A DNA stretch of 64,000 nucleotides, taken from the NCBI GenBank assembly GCA_934702355.1, contig CAKUXX010000006.1, forward strand, positions 62,001 to 126,000, read 5' to 3'. Shown one piece after another: positions 33,960 through 43,359 of this stretch. Under the pieces are notes generated by a model, which saw nothing but the letters and a program-made list of their open reading frames with translations, had not been told where the DNA came from and searched no databases. Source of the stretch: an uncultured Methanomassiliicoccales archaeon (GTDB lineage: Archaea > Thermoplasmatota > Thermoplasmata > Methanomassiliicoccales > Methanomethylophilaceae). The first letter of the stretch is position 1, and each line of letters starts with the position of its first letter. The position numbers and the translations under genes are program-made.

Positions 33960-35311
33960 TGTGCATCACCTATGTACTTGTCATGGAGGATCTTCACCAC
34001 GTCGATGACCTTGTTCATCGGGACGACGAAGTTCAGGGAGACATCGGATGCTCCCTCGGAGATCATCTCCACGTTGGCTTCGGCATCCTTCACGGCGGAG
34101 AATATGTCGCCGGAGACCCCGCACTTGTCCAGCAGGTTGTCGCCGACGGCGCATATGAGCGCGACGTTGTTCTTCACGTCGATCCTCTCGATGTCGCCTC
34201 CGCTGAGGCCGTTGAGCTGCTTGAGCGTGATCTTTACATCGTTGTTGTGGACGAGGAACGCCACTGTGGACAGGGATGTGGAGATGGAATAGATTATGAC
34301 GTTGATCTCCGCGATCTTCTCGATGATCCTGGCGACCATCGCGGGCCTGTAGGCTATCTCGGCGGAGCTGATCGTGATGATGGACAGATCCGTCTTCGCG
34401 GCCACGGACCTGAGGAGTTCGTTCTTGGACTTCCTGAGGTGGTGGATCAGCGTTCCGGGCTCTTCCGGCTTGAAGGAGTTCTTGACCCTCAGCGGGATGT
34501 GCTTGAGCCTGACGGGCTCGATGGTCCTGGGGTGAAGGACCTTGGCTCCGAAGTATGCGAGCTCCGCCGCCTCTCCGAAGTTCATCTCGTCGATCTTCAC
34601 GGCGTTCGGGATGATCCTGGGGTCGGCGGACATGAATCCGTCCACATCGGTCCAGATCTCCAGCATGTCGGCGTCGATCGCATTGGCGACGACCGCTGCG
34701 GAGTAGTCGGATCCTCCTCTGCCGAATGTGAGGGGCCTTCCCTGGCCGTCGATGCCGTAGAATCCGGTGACTATGGGGATTATGCCCATGGAGAGCAGGG
34801 GCTTGACCTTCATGGTCATGCCCGATGCGGTCTTCAGCAGGTCTGCGGAGCCGCTCATGGGCTGTCCGGCTGCTATGATGCCGGCGTCCTCGGATGTCAG
34901 GGCGACGGACTTGTAGCCCTTGGACTTCAGGACGCAGGAGAGGATCAGCGAGGAGAACCTCTCTCCCTGGGACACGACGGCGTCGCCGTAGAACGGGCTG
35001 TCCCTGTCCGCGCTGATGGCGGACCTGAGGCCGTTCAACCTCTTCTCGAACTCCGTGCGGAACTCCTCCAGGAACTCCCCTTCGAGGAGCTGCTCCGCAG
35101 TGGACATGTGCTTGTTGGCGAACTGCTCCAGCACCGTCTCGACGTCCGTCTGCGGGTTGTCCACGACGTTCACCAGGTAGTTGGTGATCCCCGACATAGC
35201 CGAAACGACGACTACCTTCTCGCCTTCCTTCTCGGCGATGATGTTCGATACCCTGTTCAGAGCCTCGGCGGATCCAACGCTGGTACCGCCGAACTTCATT
35301 ACTGTGATCAT
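33956..35311 (-). CDS. lysC: Aspartate kinase
   Basis: 451 residues. The N-terminal kinase motif KFGGTSVGSAEALNRV is at residues 6-21, and GRGGSDYSAAVVANAIDADM with EIWTDVDGFMSADPRIIP marks the catalytic core. Two C-terminal ACT domains (LSIITISSAEIAYRPAMVAR; ALICAVGDNLLDKCGVSGDI) allow amino-acid feedback. It phosphorylates aspartate, the first step toward lysine, threonine and methionine. Position inside the lysine operon suggests a lysine-sensitive form. Confidence 0.96.
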   Translation of the reverse strand: MITVMKFGGTSVGSAEALNRVSNIIAEKEGEKVVVVSAMSGITNYLVNVVDNPQTDVETVLEQFANKHMSTAEQLLEGEFLEEFRTEFEKRLNGLRSAISADRDSPFYGDAVVSQGERFSSLILSCVLKSKGYKSVALTSEDAGIIAAGQPMSGSADLLKTASGMTMKVKPLLSMGIIPIVTGFYGIDGQGRPLTFGRGGSDYSAAVVANAIDADMLEIWTDVDGFMSADPRIIPNAVKIDEMNFGEAAELAYFGAKVLHPRTIEPVRLKHIPLRVKNSFKPEEPGTLIHHLRKSKNELLRSVAAKTDLSIITISSAEIAYRPAMVARIIEKIAEINVIIYSISTSLSTVAFLVHNNDVKITLKQLNGLSGGDIERIDVKNNVALICAVGDNLLDKCGVSGDIFSAVKDAEANVEMISEGASDVSLNFVVPMNKVIDVVKILHDKYIGDAQ

Positions 35312-35386
35312 TGTCTGAGCACCTCTAGATGATATGCGCCCCGCTCATGCGGACGGCGCGATGAGTTTCACTTTGTTTTCTCCCTT

Positions 35387-36259
35387 TCACTCGATCCCGA
35401 GTTCGTCGAGGACCGGGTCCAGGACTGCCTTTCCCTTGTCGGACAGAGGTGTCAGCGGGAGCCTGGGGCTTCCGTTGCCGTATCCCATCCTTCCCATGGC
35501 GTACTTGATCGGTATGGGGTTGGATTCGCAGAACAGCGCTCCGAAGAGCGGGAGGAGCTTGGCGTGTATGCCCTTTGCATTCTCGAAGTCCTTCGAGAGT
35601 GCGTCCTTCACCATCTCGGACATGAGTCCGGGGCAGCAGTTGGACGCTACGGATATCACACCGTCGGCGCCCACGGACATGAGTGCGAGCGTCATGCCGT
35701 CGTCGCCGCTGAGGACGGAGAAGCCCTTGGGACGGCGGGCGATGATGTTCTGGATCTGGGCCACGTTTCCGCTGGCCTCCTTGACCCCGGCGATGCCCTC
35801 GAGCTCCGCCAGGCGGAGCGTGGTCTCGGCGGTTATGTTGGAACCTGTCCTTCCGGGGACGTTGTAGACTATGATCGGGATGTCGACGGCCTCTTCGATG
35901 GACCTGTAATGCTGATAGATCCCTTCCTGGGTCGGTTTGACATAATAGGGGGATATGGAGAGGAGTCCGTCCGCTCCGAGGTCCTGGGCGTCCTTGCTCA
36001 GGATGATGGCCTCGGCAGTGCAGTTGCTTCCGGCGCCGGCGATGACCTTGGCCTTCCGGGCCTCGTCGACGACGATCTCTATGACCTTCAGATGCTCGTT
36101 GTGGTTCAGCATGGCGGACTCGCCGGTGGAGCCGCAGGGTATGAGCATGTCCACTCCGTTGTCCTCCTGGAACCTGACAAGCCTCCTGAGTGCCTCCTCA
36201 TCCACAGACCCGTCCTTCTTGAACGGGGTTATCAACGCAGTACCGATTCCTGTAAACAT
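35387..36259 (-). CDS. dapA: 4-hydroxy-tetrahydrodipicolinate synthase
   Basis: 290 residues, a class I aldolase-type TIM barrel. Family motifs: GTALITPFKKDGSVDE, PCGSTGESAMLNHNEH, VYNVPGRTGSNIT and the Schiff-base lysine in GIAGVKEASGN (about residue 161). It condenses pyruvate with aspartate semialdehyde. It starts three bases after the lrp stop. A 75-bp gap separates it from lysC downstream. Confidence 0.96.
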   Translation of the reverse strand: MFTGIGTALITPFKKDGSVDEEALRRLVRFQEDNGVDMLIPCGSTGESAMLNHNEHLKVIEIVVDEARKAKVIAGAGSNCTAEAIILSKDAQDLGADGLLSISPYYVKPTQEGIYQHYRSIEEAVDIPIIVYNVPGRTGSNITAETTLRLAELEGIAGVKEASGNVAQIQNIIARRPKGFSVLSGDDGMTLALMSVGADGVISVASNCCPGLMSEMVKDALSKDFENAKGIHAKLLPLFGALFCESNPIPIKYAMGRMGYGNGSPRLPLTPLSDKGKAVLDPVLDELGIE

Positions 36260-36262
36260 ATC

Positions 36263-36682
36263 TCACGCCTCCCCGAAATGCTCCTTCAATATCAGGCGGG
36301 TCCTCGTGCTGAGGATGTTGTCATAGCGCCTGACCCTTTCTATGATGTCGTTGAGGTGCTGCGAGGATTCGACGTCGACGATCGCGATTATGTCCTGGTC
36401 ACCGGTGACCTCGAATACCTCGGTCACTCCGGCGTATCCGGCCAGTTCCTTCGCGATGTCCTGTGTGTCGGTGTTCACATCGATACGGATCTCCACAAGG
36501 GCCTTGACGTTCCTGGAACTCGTCTTGATCGTGAATCCGCGGATTATACCCTCTTCGGTCATCCTGTGGACCCTGCTGCGGACGGTTCCCTCCGAAACGC
36601 CGAGTTGATTGGCAATCTCGACGAAAGGGCGTCTTGAATCCTTCTTCATTATCTCGATGATCCTCTTGTCAAGGTCGTCCAT
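36263..36682 (-). CDS. Lrp/AsnC-family regulator of the lysine operon
   Basis: 139 residues. The N-terminal helix-turn-helix is PFVEIANQLGVSEGTVRSRV (about residues 19-38), followed by the RAM/ACT effector domain (VKALVEIRIDVNTDTQDIAK; VFEVTGDQDIIAIVDVESSQ). GGAGGT precedes ATG 36682. As the first gene of the dap/lys operon it probably senses lysine and represses its own promoter, like archaeal LysM. Repeated GGAATCCGC elements at 36743-36832 are candidate binding sites. Confidence 0.93.
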   Translation of the reverse strand: MDDLDKRIIEIMKKDSRRPFVEIANQLGVSEGTVRSRVHRMTEEGIIRGFTIKTSSRNVKALVEIRIDVNTDTQDIAKELAGYAGVTEVFEVTGDQDIIAIVDVESSQHLNDIIERVRRYDNILSTRTRLILKEHFGEA

Positions 36683-36730
36683 ATTTAAACCTCCGGCACC
36701 TCTTCGGCTATACTCCCGAGCATTCTGATT

Positions 36731-36742
36731 TTATTATATAAA
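36731..36742 (-). promoter_or_regulatory. TATA box of the lysine operon
   Basis: TTATATAATAA on the minus strand, about 50 bp upstream of the lrp start, leaving a leader of about 25 nt with a GGAGGT site. Confidence 0.55.
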
Positions 36743-36832
36743 CTGTAGGAATCCGCAGAATCAGGGCGGATTCCATAGTATTCGTAGTAAAATGTTTGGA
36801 AAAGGTTTTTTCAATCTGCGGAATCCGCAGAT
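36743..36832. promoter_or_regulatory. Cluster of GGAATCCGC operator elements upstream of the lysine operon
   Basis: ATCTGCGGAATCCGCAGAT (36814-36832) is a perfect 19-bp palindrome around one central base. CTGTAGGAATCCGCAG (36743-36758) shares its core and abuts the TATA box; a half-site GGCGGATTCC lies at 36765-36774. Multiple spaced sites are typical for Lrp-family octamers. Confidence 0.55.
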
Positions 36833-36836
36833 ATGT

Positions 36837-38453
36837 TCATTCAACGGGCGTTTCGTCGTCTTCGCGCTTCTTCCCGTCGCACGAACTGAGGATGTCGATC
36901 TGCAGCCTGTTGTACGGGATCTCGATGTTGTTGTCGAGGAAGAGCTTGTAGATGATCTCCCTGATCTGTCCGGCATAGTGGCTGCTGTTGTCGTAATCGT
37001 CGACGAAGCATGCGAGCCTGTACTCGATGCCGGAGTCCAGGAACTTGGTGAGCCTGGTGGAGGGCATGAGCACGGTGCCGTCCTTGACGACGTGGGGGTG
37101 CATCAGAGCGCCTTTGACCATGAGCTCCTTGGCCTTGCTGAGGTCTGCATCGTATGCCACATCCATGTAGATGAAGATCCTGGTGTTCTTGTCGTTCTTG
37201 GTGTAGTTGACCAGCGTGGCCGCGGTCACGGCGTTGTTGGGCATGGTGACGATCTGGTCGCCGTCCCAGTTCTCGAACTCGGTGTACATCAGGCGGACGT
37301 GGCGGACCTTGTATGTGGTGCCGCCGATGTTCACGAAATCGTCCTTCTTGAACGGCCTGGTCGCCAGCAGGACTATGCCGCTGAAGAACTGGCTGATGAC
37401 CTGCTGGGCTCCGAATGTGATCCCCAGTGTGATGACTCCCGCACTGACCATTATTCCGGCGAGGTCCACTCCGTACGCCGCGAGGATGATGGTGGCACCG
37501 ACCACGCATATCACGAGCTTCCCGATCATCTTGAAGAGCGGGAGCAGGGAGGAATCGACGCCGTCCACATCGACGGTCTCGTCCAGACCCTTCAGCACCG
37601 TGCTGATTATGAAGATGTACACCTGCCAGGCGATCGCCGCTCCGATTATCACATAGAGGACGAGGGACATGTTGGACACCGCGCTCATGACCTCCGAGTT
37701 GGCGCCCACGATGGCAAGGCACTCGTTGGCCGCGACCACGAACATGAGCAGGGAGATCATCTTGGTGAGCTTGTGTGTGAGTTCCTTCTTCTCGTCCTTG
37801 CTCTTCTTGAATTTGACGATCCCTGCGAAGAGCGGGATGACGATTTCGCAGACGATGATCGTCGCGACGATCCACAGGATGAGGGTGATGGCCGAGGTTA
37901 CCCACTCGTTGTTGAACGGGTGAGGGAGGGTGTTGGGGATTATCCCGAAGAACTTGTTGAACGAGTCCGCCGAGCTGAATATGGATTCGACGTTGATTGT
38001 GTACGGGACGAGGATTGTGAACGAGTCCGCGCTTCCGCCGATCGCCGTGAGCTTGAGGACAAGACTGTCCTTCACCACTTCGTCATCGGCCATCTTGTCG
38101 GCTGTTATGGTGACCGTCAGGGTCGCGATGTCGCGTCCGTTGTCGTCCCCCGAGGGATACAACATGGAGTTCCTGGCGTTGTTCACGGAGATGTCCCCTT
38201 TGACGGAGACGTTCTCGCCGTTCACGGTCGCCATGGTCAGGTCGTAGTACCTGTCGGTGTTGTTCTTCACATACAGCGTGGTGGTCTTCGACGACCCGCT
38301 TTCGATGTCGATCGAGAGGGAGTCGCCTCCGCCTCTGATCGTCACGTCGATGCCGTTCTGGGATATCGCATCCCCGTCATCGGAAAATGACAGCGGAACG
38401 GCAAGGACCATGAGCATCGCTACGAGTGCGAATGCGGCCATCTTGTTGTTCAT
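36837..38453 (-). CDS. MscS-family mechanosensitive channel with secreted N-terminal domain
   Basis: 538 residues. A signal peptide (MNNKMAAFALVAMLMVLAV) is followed by about 150 residues of extracellular beta-sandwich-like sequence, then membrane helices from about residue 180. The MscS pore helix is GITFGAQQVISQFFSGIVLL, followed by the conserved RPFKKDDFVNIGGTTYKVRH beta domain and a C-terminal cytosolic part. It should open under membrane tension to release solutes. The long outer domain is unusual for small MscS channels. A TATA-like GTTATATACC (38475-38484 on this strand) suggests a leaderless transcript. Confidence 0.92.
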   Translation of the reverse strand: MNNKMAAFALVAMLMVLAVPLSFSDDGDAISQNGIDVTIRGGGDSLSIDIESGSSKTTTLYVKNNTDRYYDLTMATVNGENVSVKGDISVNNARNSMLYPSGDDNGRDIATLTVTITADKMADDEVVKDSLVLKLTAIGGSADSFTILVPYTINVESIFSSADSFNKFFGIIPNTLPHPFNNEWVTSAITLILWIVATIIVCEIVIPLFAGIVKFKKSKDEKKELTHKLTKMISLLMFVVAANECLAIVGANSEVMSAVSNMSLVLYVIIGAAIAWQVYIFIISTVLKGLDETVDVDGVDSSLLPLFKMIGKLVICVVGATIILAAYGVDLAGIMVSAGVITLGITFGAQQVISQFFSGIVLLATRPFKKDDFVNIGGTTYKVRHVRLMYTEFENWDGDQIVTMPNNAVTAATLVNYTKNDKNTRIFIYMDVAYDADLSKAKELMVKGALMHPHVVKDGTVLMPSTRLTKFLDSGIEYRLACFVDDYDNSSHYAGQIREIIYKLFLDNNIEIPYNRLQIDILSSCDGKKREDDETPVE

Positions 38454-38567
38454 GAGTGTGCTACATGGAGGTGGTATATAACGTAAATCAGAACTACTGC
38501 GTCGGAACGGTTGCGCAGTGTAACAGCAGGGGAATCTTTTATCATCATATCAGAAGCCCTCTGTGAC

Positions 38568-39410
38568 ATGGATCTGCTCTTTGCCGCATGGATATCGGTG
38601 CCATTGGTCGCTCTGTCATCGGCGGCGATCGACGATGTCCGCACCCGTGAGGCCTCTGACGGATATTGGATGGTTGTGGCCGTGTGGGGGATGGCGGTCT
38701 GTCTGCTGTACGATATGGGTCGCGGTAGCATCGTCACCGCATGCTTCGCACTGTTAGCCAAAGCGCTTCTGACGGTGTGCTTCCTTTCTCCGAAGGTGAC
38801 GGGGTGGAAGGCAGTACTCGTCATGGCTTCCGCGGGAGCGTCTGCGGCGGTGACATATGCCTCCGATCCGGAAGTCGGGATGCCCGTGGCCGTCTCTATT
38901 ACTATAGTAATATTGTATTATGCGATGTACGCGGCAGGGAGGTCGGTCGGCGGTGCCGATGTCAAATGCCTGATGTCCTTGGCGGTGTGCTTCCCCGTGT
39001 ATCCGAATGATGCACTGCTGTGGGAATCGCCCGATGCGGTCTCATCGTTGTTACTCTCCCTTTCGTTCTCGATATTTGCTATGGCGCTCCTGCTGAGCAT
39101 GTCATCCGCTGTTGTCACGGCGATTCGGAACATCCGTCGGGGACGCATATGTCCGTCGATGTTCGTCACATTGCGCATGGATGTGTCTGAGGCACACGGT
39201 TCCTTCGTGTGGCCCGTGGAGCGCATCGAAGACGGGGTCAAGATCCGCTGCCCCTCATGCATCGATGATAAGGTGGATGTCTTGGATGAATTGCGGAATG
39301 CCGGTCATCATACCGTGCTGGTGACGCCCATGATCCCGTTCCTTCTGCCGATAGCGGTAGCTGCAGGCATCATTCTGTTGTTCGGGAATCCGATCTTCGC
39401 GTTCATCTGA
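38568..39410 (+). CDS. A24-family prepilin/preflagellin peptidase
   Basis: 280 residues from ATG 38568; a TATA-like CTTTTATCA (38529-38537) is about 30 bp upstream. Multi-pass membrane aspartyl protease. The two catalytic Asp motifs are visible: SAAIDDVRTREASDG in the first loop and the GxxD-type SVGGADVKCLMSLAV. A large cytosolic insertion (about residues 185-245) precedes the last helix. It should cleave class III signal peptides of archaellins or type IV pilins. No substrate gene is adjacent. Confidence 0.88.
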   Translation: MDLLFAAWISVPLVALSSAAIDDVRTREASDGYWMVVAVWGMAVCLLYDMGRGSIVTACFALLAKALLTVCFLSPKVTGWKAVLVMASAGASAAVTYASDPEVGMPVAVSITIVILYYAMYAAGRSVGGADVKCLMSLAVCFPVYPNDALLWESPDAVSSLLLSLSFSIFAMALLLSMSSAVVTAIRNIRRGRICPSMFVTLRMDVSEAHGSFVWPVERIEDGVKIRCPSCIDDKVDVLDELRNAGHHTVLVTPMIPFLLPIAVAAGIILLFGNPIFAFI

Positions 39411-40413
39411 TGATGTTCATCCTGTGTCCGCAGGACCCGCATCTGTCCCCGTCCAGACACACGATGTCCACCAGGTATCCGAGGCGCTTGATCACAGGCG
39501 TCCCGCATTCGGGACAGAACGTGTCGTCGGCCTCCTCTGTCATCGTATTGCCTACGTAGACATAGTCGAGTCCGCATTCGATGCCTATCTCGCGGCATCT
39601 CAGCACGGTCTCGAGAGGTGTCCATTGAACATCGGTCATCTGGTTGTCGGGATGGAATCTGGTGAAATGCACGGGGACATCCTCGCCCAGGTCGTCCCTC
39701 ACCCATTCGCAGAACTGCCTGACCTCGTCCTCGGAGTCATTGAACTCCGGGATCACGAGATATGTGAGCTCCAGATGCACGCCCTGCTCCACAACGATCC
39801 TGGCGGATTCCTGAACGTCGGCCAGATGGGCCCCGCAGACCTGCATGTAGAATTCGTCCGTGAACCCCTTGATGTCGATGTTCATGGCGTCTGTGAGTTT
39901 GCACAGCTCGATCAGAGGCTCCCTGCTCACGAGTCCGTTGGTTATCAGGAGCAGATCCAGGTCGGGATCCGCCTCCATGACGTCCATGATGTACTCAAAC
40001 CAGATCACCGGCTCGTTGTAGGTGAATGCGATGGTGCTCTTGCCCTCGCTCCTGCACAGGCACGCGATCTCCTCGGGGGACTTGTATGTGGTGCGCTTCT
40101 TCCCGAACGAGAGCATGGAGATGGCATAGTTCTGGCAGTGCCTGCATGACATGTTGCATCCGATGCTCCCGACGGAGAAGCACCTGGAACCCGGCTTGTA
40201 GTGGTACAGCGGCTTCTTCTCGACGGGGTCGAGGCACAGCGACGAGACCTTCCCATAGGAGTATGCCACGAGCATGTCGTCGTCGCCTCTGCGCGCACCG
40301 CACCTTCCGTACTGTCCGGGGGCGATCCTGCATCCGTGGGGGCACAGGTCGCATATGTACACGTCGCCGTCGCGATGGTAGTATCTCGCTTCGACGCGCT
40401 CAGTATTCGCCAT
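39403..40413 (-). CDS. amrS: AmmeMemoRadiSam-type radical SAM enzyme (AmrS-like)
   Basis: 336 residues. The radical SAM cluster motif is intact: GSIGCNMSCRHCQNYAIS (CxxxCxxC). An N-terminal Cys-rich segment (CDLCPHGCRIAPGQYGRCGA) and a C-terminal CPECGTPVIKRLG/CGSCG zinc-like site are typical of AmrS. The biochemical role of this family is unproven. The start overlaps thiL (40400-40413), so both are in one transcript. Confidence 0.9.
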   Translation of the reverse strand: MANTERVEARYYHRDGDVYICDLCPHGCRIAPGQYGRCGARRGDDDMLVAYSYGKVSSLCLDPVEKKPLYHYKPGSRCFSVGSIGCNMSCRHCQNYAISMLSFGKKRTTYKSPEEIACLCRSEGKSTIAFTYNEPVIWFEYIMDVMEADPDLDLLLITNGLVSREPLIELCKLTDAMNIDIKGFTDEFYMQVCGAHLADVQESARIVVEQGVHLELTYLVIPEFNDSEDEVRQFCEWVRDDLGEDVPVHFTRFHPDNQMTDVQWTPLETVLRCREIGIECGLDYVYVGNTMTEEADDTFCPECGTPVIKRLGYLVDIVCLDGDRCGSCGHRMNIIR

Positions 40414-41344
40414 AGGGTATCACGGTCCTGGATCCGTTGTCTGTGAGTTCGGGCTTGCCGGAATCGTTCACCATGCCGATTATGGAGAACTCCACCTCGG
40501 CGTCGTACAGTCTGTCCAATCTGTCCCTGTCTGCGGTGAACAGCAGTTCGTACTCCCCGCCCCATCCGAGCAGGAGGTCCTTCGCAGGCTTCCCGGAAAG
40601 CTCCGCCATCTCGTCTACCCACGGTCCGCGGGGGATGAAGTCCAGTTCGATGTCCATTCCGACCCCGGAAGACGAGCATATGGTGTTCAGAGCCGTCCCC
40701 AGACCGTCGGACAGGTCCATGCACGACGTCACCGCACCGCACCCGGCCATGGCGGATCCCTCCGCCACACGTGGAATCGGTACATACAGTGATTCCTTCG
40801 CCTCTTCGGCATCGACGCCGTTCTCCAAGGCAATGAATGCCGCAGCGGGGGAACCAAGCGGGCCTGTGACGGCGACGACGTCGCCGACCTTCGCTCCGGA
40901 TCTGAGCATCGGAGGCCTTCCGTCCATGGTGCCGAGGGCGGTCCCGCATACGATCCCGGGTCCGACCTTCGTGTCCCCTCCGGCGATGCCCGTGCCGCAG
41001 AACTCGCAGCACTGGTCTATCCCGCTCATTATGTCATAGGCCGCCTGGGAGTCGAGGTCCGCCGGAAGTGCGAGGGATGCTATGAAACCCGTCGGTCTGG
41101 CGCCCATCGCCGCAAGGTCGCTGAAGCTGACCGCGGCCGAATACCAGCCGAACTGCTCGTACGTCATGCCTGCGGGGAAATGCCTGTCGAAGGACACGAT
41201 GTCCGACGTCACGACCGTCCCGTCCCTCAGGACGGCGGCGTCATCTCCGGGTCCGACGATACCTTCCGGGTGGATGAAACTGCGGAAATCCTCTATCAGC
41301 TTCCTCTCCCCGATGTCTCCGATTATGGCCATCGGGATGACCAT
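40400..41344 (-). CDS. thiL: Thiamine-monophosphate kinase
   Basis: 314 residues. The AIR-synthase-like fold shows GDIGERKLI at the N-terminus, GPGDDAAVLRDGTVVTSDI, the metal site AAVSFSDLAAMGARPTGF and the C-terminal SCMDLSDGLGTAL and LLLGWGGEYELLFT. It phosphorylates thiamine monophosphate to the diphosphate. ATG 41344 or the in-frame ATG 41332 could be the start. It shares a divergent promoter region with the SIMPL gene. Confidence 0.93.
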   Translation of the reverse strand: MVIPMAIIGDIGERKLIEDFRSFIHPEGIVGPGDDAAVLRDGTVVTSDIVSFDRHFPAGMTYEQFGWYSAAVSFSDLAAMGARPTGFIASLALPADLDSQAAYDIMSGIDQCCEFCGTGIAGGDTKVGPGIVCGTALGTMDGRPPMLRSGAKVGDVVAVTGPLGSPAAAFIALENGVDAEEAKESLYVPIPRVAEGSAMAGCGAVTSCMDLSDGLGTALNTICSSSGVGMDIELDFIPRGPWVDEMAELSGKPAKDLLLGWGGEYELLFTADRDRLDRLYDAEVEFSIIGMVNDSGKPELTDNGSRTVIPYGEY

Positions 41345-41426
41345 CGTCGGGGAGACTAAAAACTATTGTCTGGGAAACACTGTCCGTCCATGACCAATAC
41401 TTTAAACCAGGCAGTCGATTCTAATT

Positions 41427-42044
41427 ATGATGGACAGGATTATTTCCGTTACAGGCGAAGGTTCGGCATCCGCCGCACCCGACGCGATCATGATCACAGG
41501 TGAGTTTTCGGAAGTGTTCCAGACCTACGGGGAGGCTGTGAACGCATCCGCGGATGCGCTGTCATCCCTCAGGAAGGCCATCGGGAACGCGGGGTTCGAT
41601 ATGAACGACCTCCGCACCGCCAGCCTGTCCGTCGATCCGGAGTACAGGTCGGATTCCAAGGGGAACATAGCGTTCTCCGGTTACCGCTTCTCCCACAGGC
41701 TCTCCATAGTCGAAGACTCCGATCCGGAGACAGTCGGGAAGATACTTTCGGCACTCATAGAATGCGAAGGCTCCCCTCAGTTCAGAGTGGAGTACATCAT
41801 GCGCGACGATTCGGCCGTCAGGTCCGAGGCGCGCAAGGACGCTGTGAGGGATGCGAAGCACAAGGCCAGGGAGCTGGCCGACGCCATCGGGATGAAGCTG
41901 GGGGGCATCGTCTCCGTCAGCTACGGCCCCGACGGTTCGTTCGGAGGCCCCTCCATGAGGATGATGACCTGCATGAACGTGGACGCGGTCCCGAAGGACC
42001 TGGAGTTCACGGACACGGTCACCATCCAGTGGACGTTGGTCTGA
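41427..42044 (+). CDS. SIMPL (DUF541) domain protein
   Basis: 205 residues from ATG 41427 (or 41430). The SIMPL family signature runs through SVTGEGSASAAPDAIMITGE-like strand pattern at the start, GFDMNDLRTASLSVDPEY, and ARKDAVRDAKHKARELADAI near residue 135-155. No signal peptide is seen, although bacterial members are usually periplasmic. A TATA-like CTTTAAAC (41400-41407) about 22 bp upstream indicates a leaderless mRNA. The next gene begins 13 bases after its stop. Confidence 0.85.
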   Translation: MMDRIISVTGEGSASAAPDAIMITGEFSEVFQTYGEAVNASADALSSLRKAIGNAGFDMNDLRTASLSVDPEYRSDSKGNIAFSGYRFSHRLSIVEDSDPETVGKILSALIECEGSPQFRVEYIMRDDSAVRSEARKDAVRDAKHKARELADAIGMKLGGIVSVSYGPDGSFGGPSMRMMTCMNVDAVPKDLEFTDTVTIQWTLV

Positions 42045-42057
42045 GGAGGTGGGTTCG

Positions 42058-43359
42058 ATGTACTGTATGAAGTGCGGTTCTCTTATGGAGCCCGGAGCGA
42101 ATTTCTGCACGGCATGCGGAGCGAGGGCGTTCGACAGCGAGGCCCCCGAACGCGAATTCCTGGGAATTTATTCTTCCGAAGGGCCGATCCCGGAGGCGAA
42201 GCCCCGGAGCGAAGGATTCGGCCGCAGCGCGAAGAGGTTCGCCGTCATGTCCCTGGCGGTCATGCTCCTTGTGCTGGTCATAGCATCGTCGTTCACTCCG
42301 CCCGCAGAGGACACTCCGGAGCGCAGCTACACGCTGGGAAGCATAACGGTCTACGGCGATCTCTATTCGGATGACATAATCGTCCTGGATTCGCCGCGTG
42401 CCACGATGACATACACAGGCGAAGGCGGGGACATCTACTGGAAGTACAAGACACTGTCCGACACGGCCCTGGTCTACGACAAGATGACGGACAAGTACGT
42501 GTCGCGCGGTTACGATCTGTATTCGGGTTCCTCGTTGACATTCACCGAACCGGGCAACTACGAAGTCGCACTGATCTCCGACGGCAAGACCCTCCATCTC
42601 GGAAGGGTGGTGCTGGACGGGACCGTGACCACCAACTACGAGTGGAAGCAGGTCCTCGACCGCAAGATCTACACATACTCATTCCAGTTCTCATACGAGT
42701 TCTCTGATTACTACAAGTACGCCACGATGGACAACGTCGTCCGCCATTACAATGAATATCGTGACGACAACCGTTTCGTCGTCGTGGACGATACGATCCT
42801 CTCCCTGGAAGAGGCCCTTTCCGACGAGTACAAGCGCGTACGCGGATCGGGTGCATCCCTGAACGGCCATGATTATGCGGATTATCTCCTGTCGTTCGTC
42901 CAATGCAACATCAGCTACCCGACCATGGTATCTCCGGGGCCGTTCAAGCAATACTATCTGGATAACAAGAACGGGGTCGGCGACTACTTCCTCAACGGTG
43001 TCGAGGAATACTGGGCGTTCCCTATGGAGACGCTGTACCTGGGGATGGGCGACTGCGAGGACACATCGTTCCTCACATGCGCACTGTTCTCTGCCGCAGG
43101 CTACAGGTCCGCATTGATATCAATCCCGAGCCACATGCTCTCCGCAGTCTCGGTCGATTCGCTTGCCAGCAATCCGAGTCCGTCGTATTACGCATCCGCG
43201 CCTCTCAAGCTGAAGGACGGCACCGTCATGTACTGCTGCGAGACGACATACAACGGCGCGGTCCCCGTGGGATATTACAACAAGAGCAATTATTCCGCGA
43301 TCATGAGCGTCACCACTGTGGATGTCGTGGAGCCCTATGAAAGGGGGCAGACCTACTGA
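42058..43359 (+). CDS. Zinc-ribbon, membrane-anchored transglutaminase-like protein
   Basis: 433 residues from ATG 42058, preceded by GGAGGT. An N-terminal zinc ribbon (MYCMKCGSLMEPGANFCTAC) is followed by a basic linker and one transmembrane helix (about residues 62-82, FAVMSLAVMLLVLVIASSF). The outer part ends in a transglutaminase-like domain with the nucleophile in LYLGMGDCEDTSFLTCALFS and a His in IPSHMLSAVS. The zinc ribbon would face the cytosol. It is followed immediately by a paralogue, and both probably act on the cell envelope. Substrate unknown. Confidence 0.82.
   Translation: MYCMKCGSLMEPGANFCTACGARAFDSEAPEREFLGIYSSEGPIPEAKPRSEGFGRSAKRFAVMSLAVMLLVLVIASSFTPPAEDTPERSYTLGSITVYGDLYSDDIIVLDSPRATMTYTGEGGDIYWKYKTLSDTALVYDKMTDKYVSRGYDLYSGSSLTFTEPGNYEVALISDGKTLHLGRVVLDGTVTTNYEWKQVLDRKIYTYSFQFSYEFSDYYKYATMDNVVRHYNEYRDDNRFVVVDDTILSLEEALSDEYKRVRGSGASLNGHDYADYLLSFVQCNISYPTMVSPGPFKQYYLDNKNGVGDYFLNGVEEYWAFPMETLYLGMGDCEDTSFLTCALFSAAGYRSALISIPSHMLSAVSVDSLASNPSPSYYASAPLKLKDGTVMYCCETTYNGAVPVGYYNKSNYSAIMSVTTVDVVEPYERGQTY

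Noticed and set aside
34029..36637. Very long open frames on the plus strand opposite the lysine operon (for example 33959-35332 and 35564-36637)
   Set aside because: They mirror lysC, dapA and lrp in a complementary frame; high GC in third positions removes stops there. No ribosome sites or domains.
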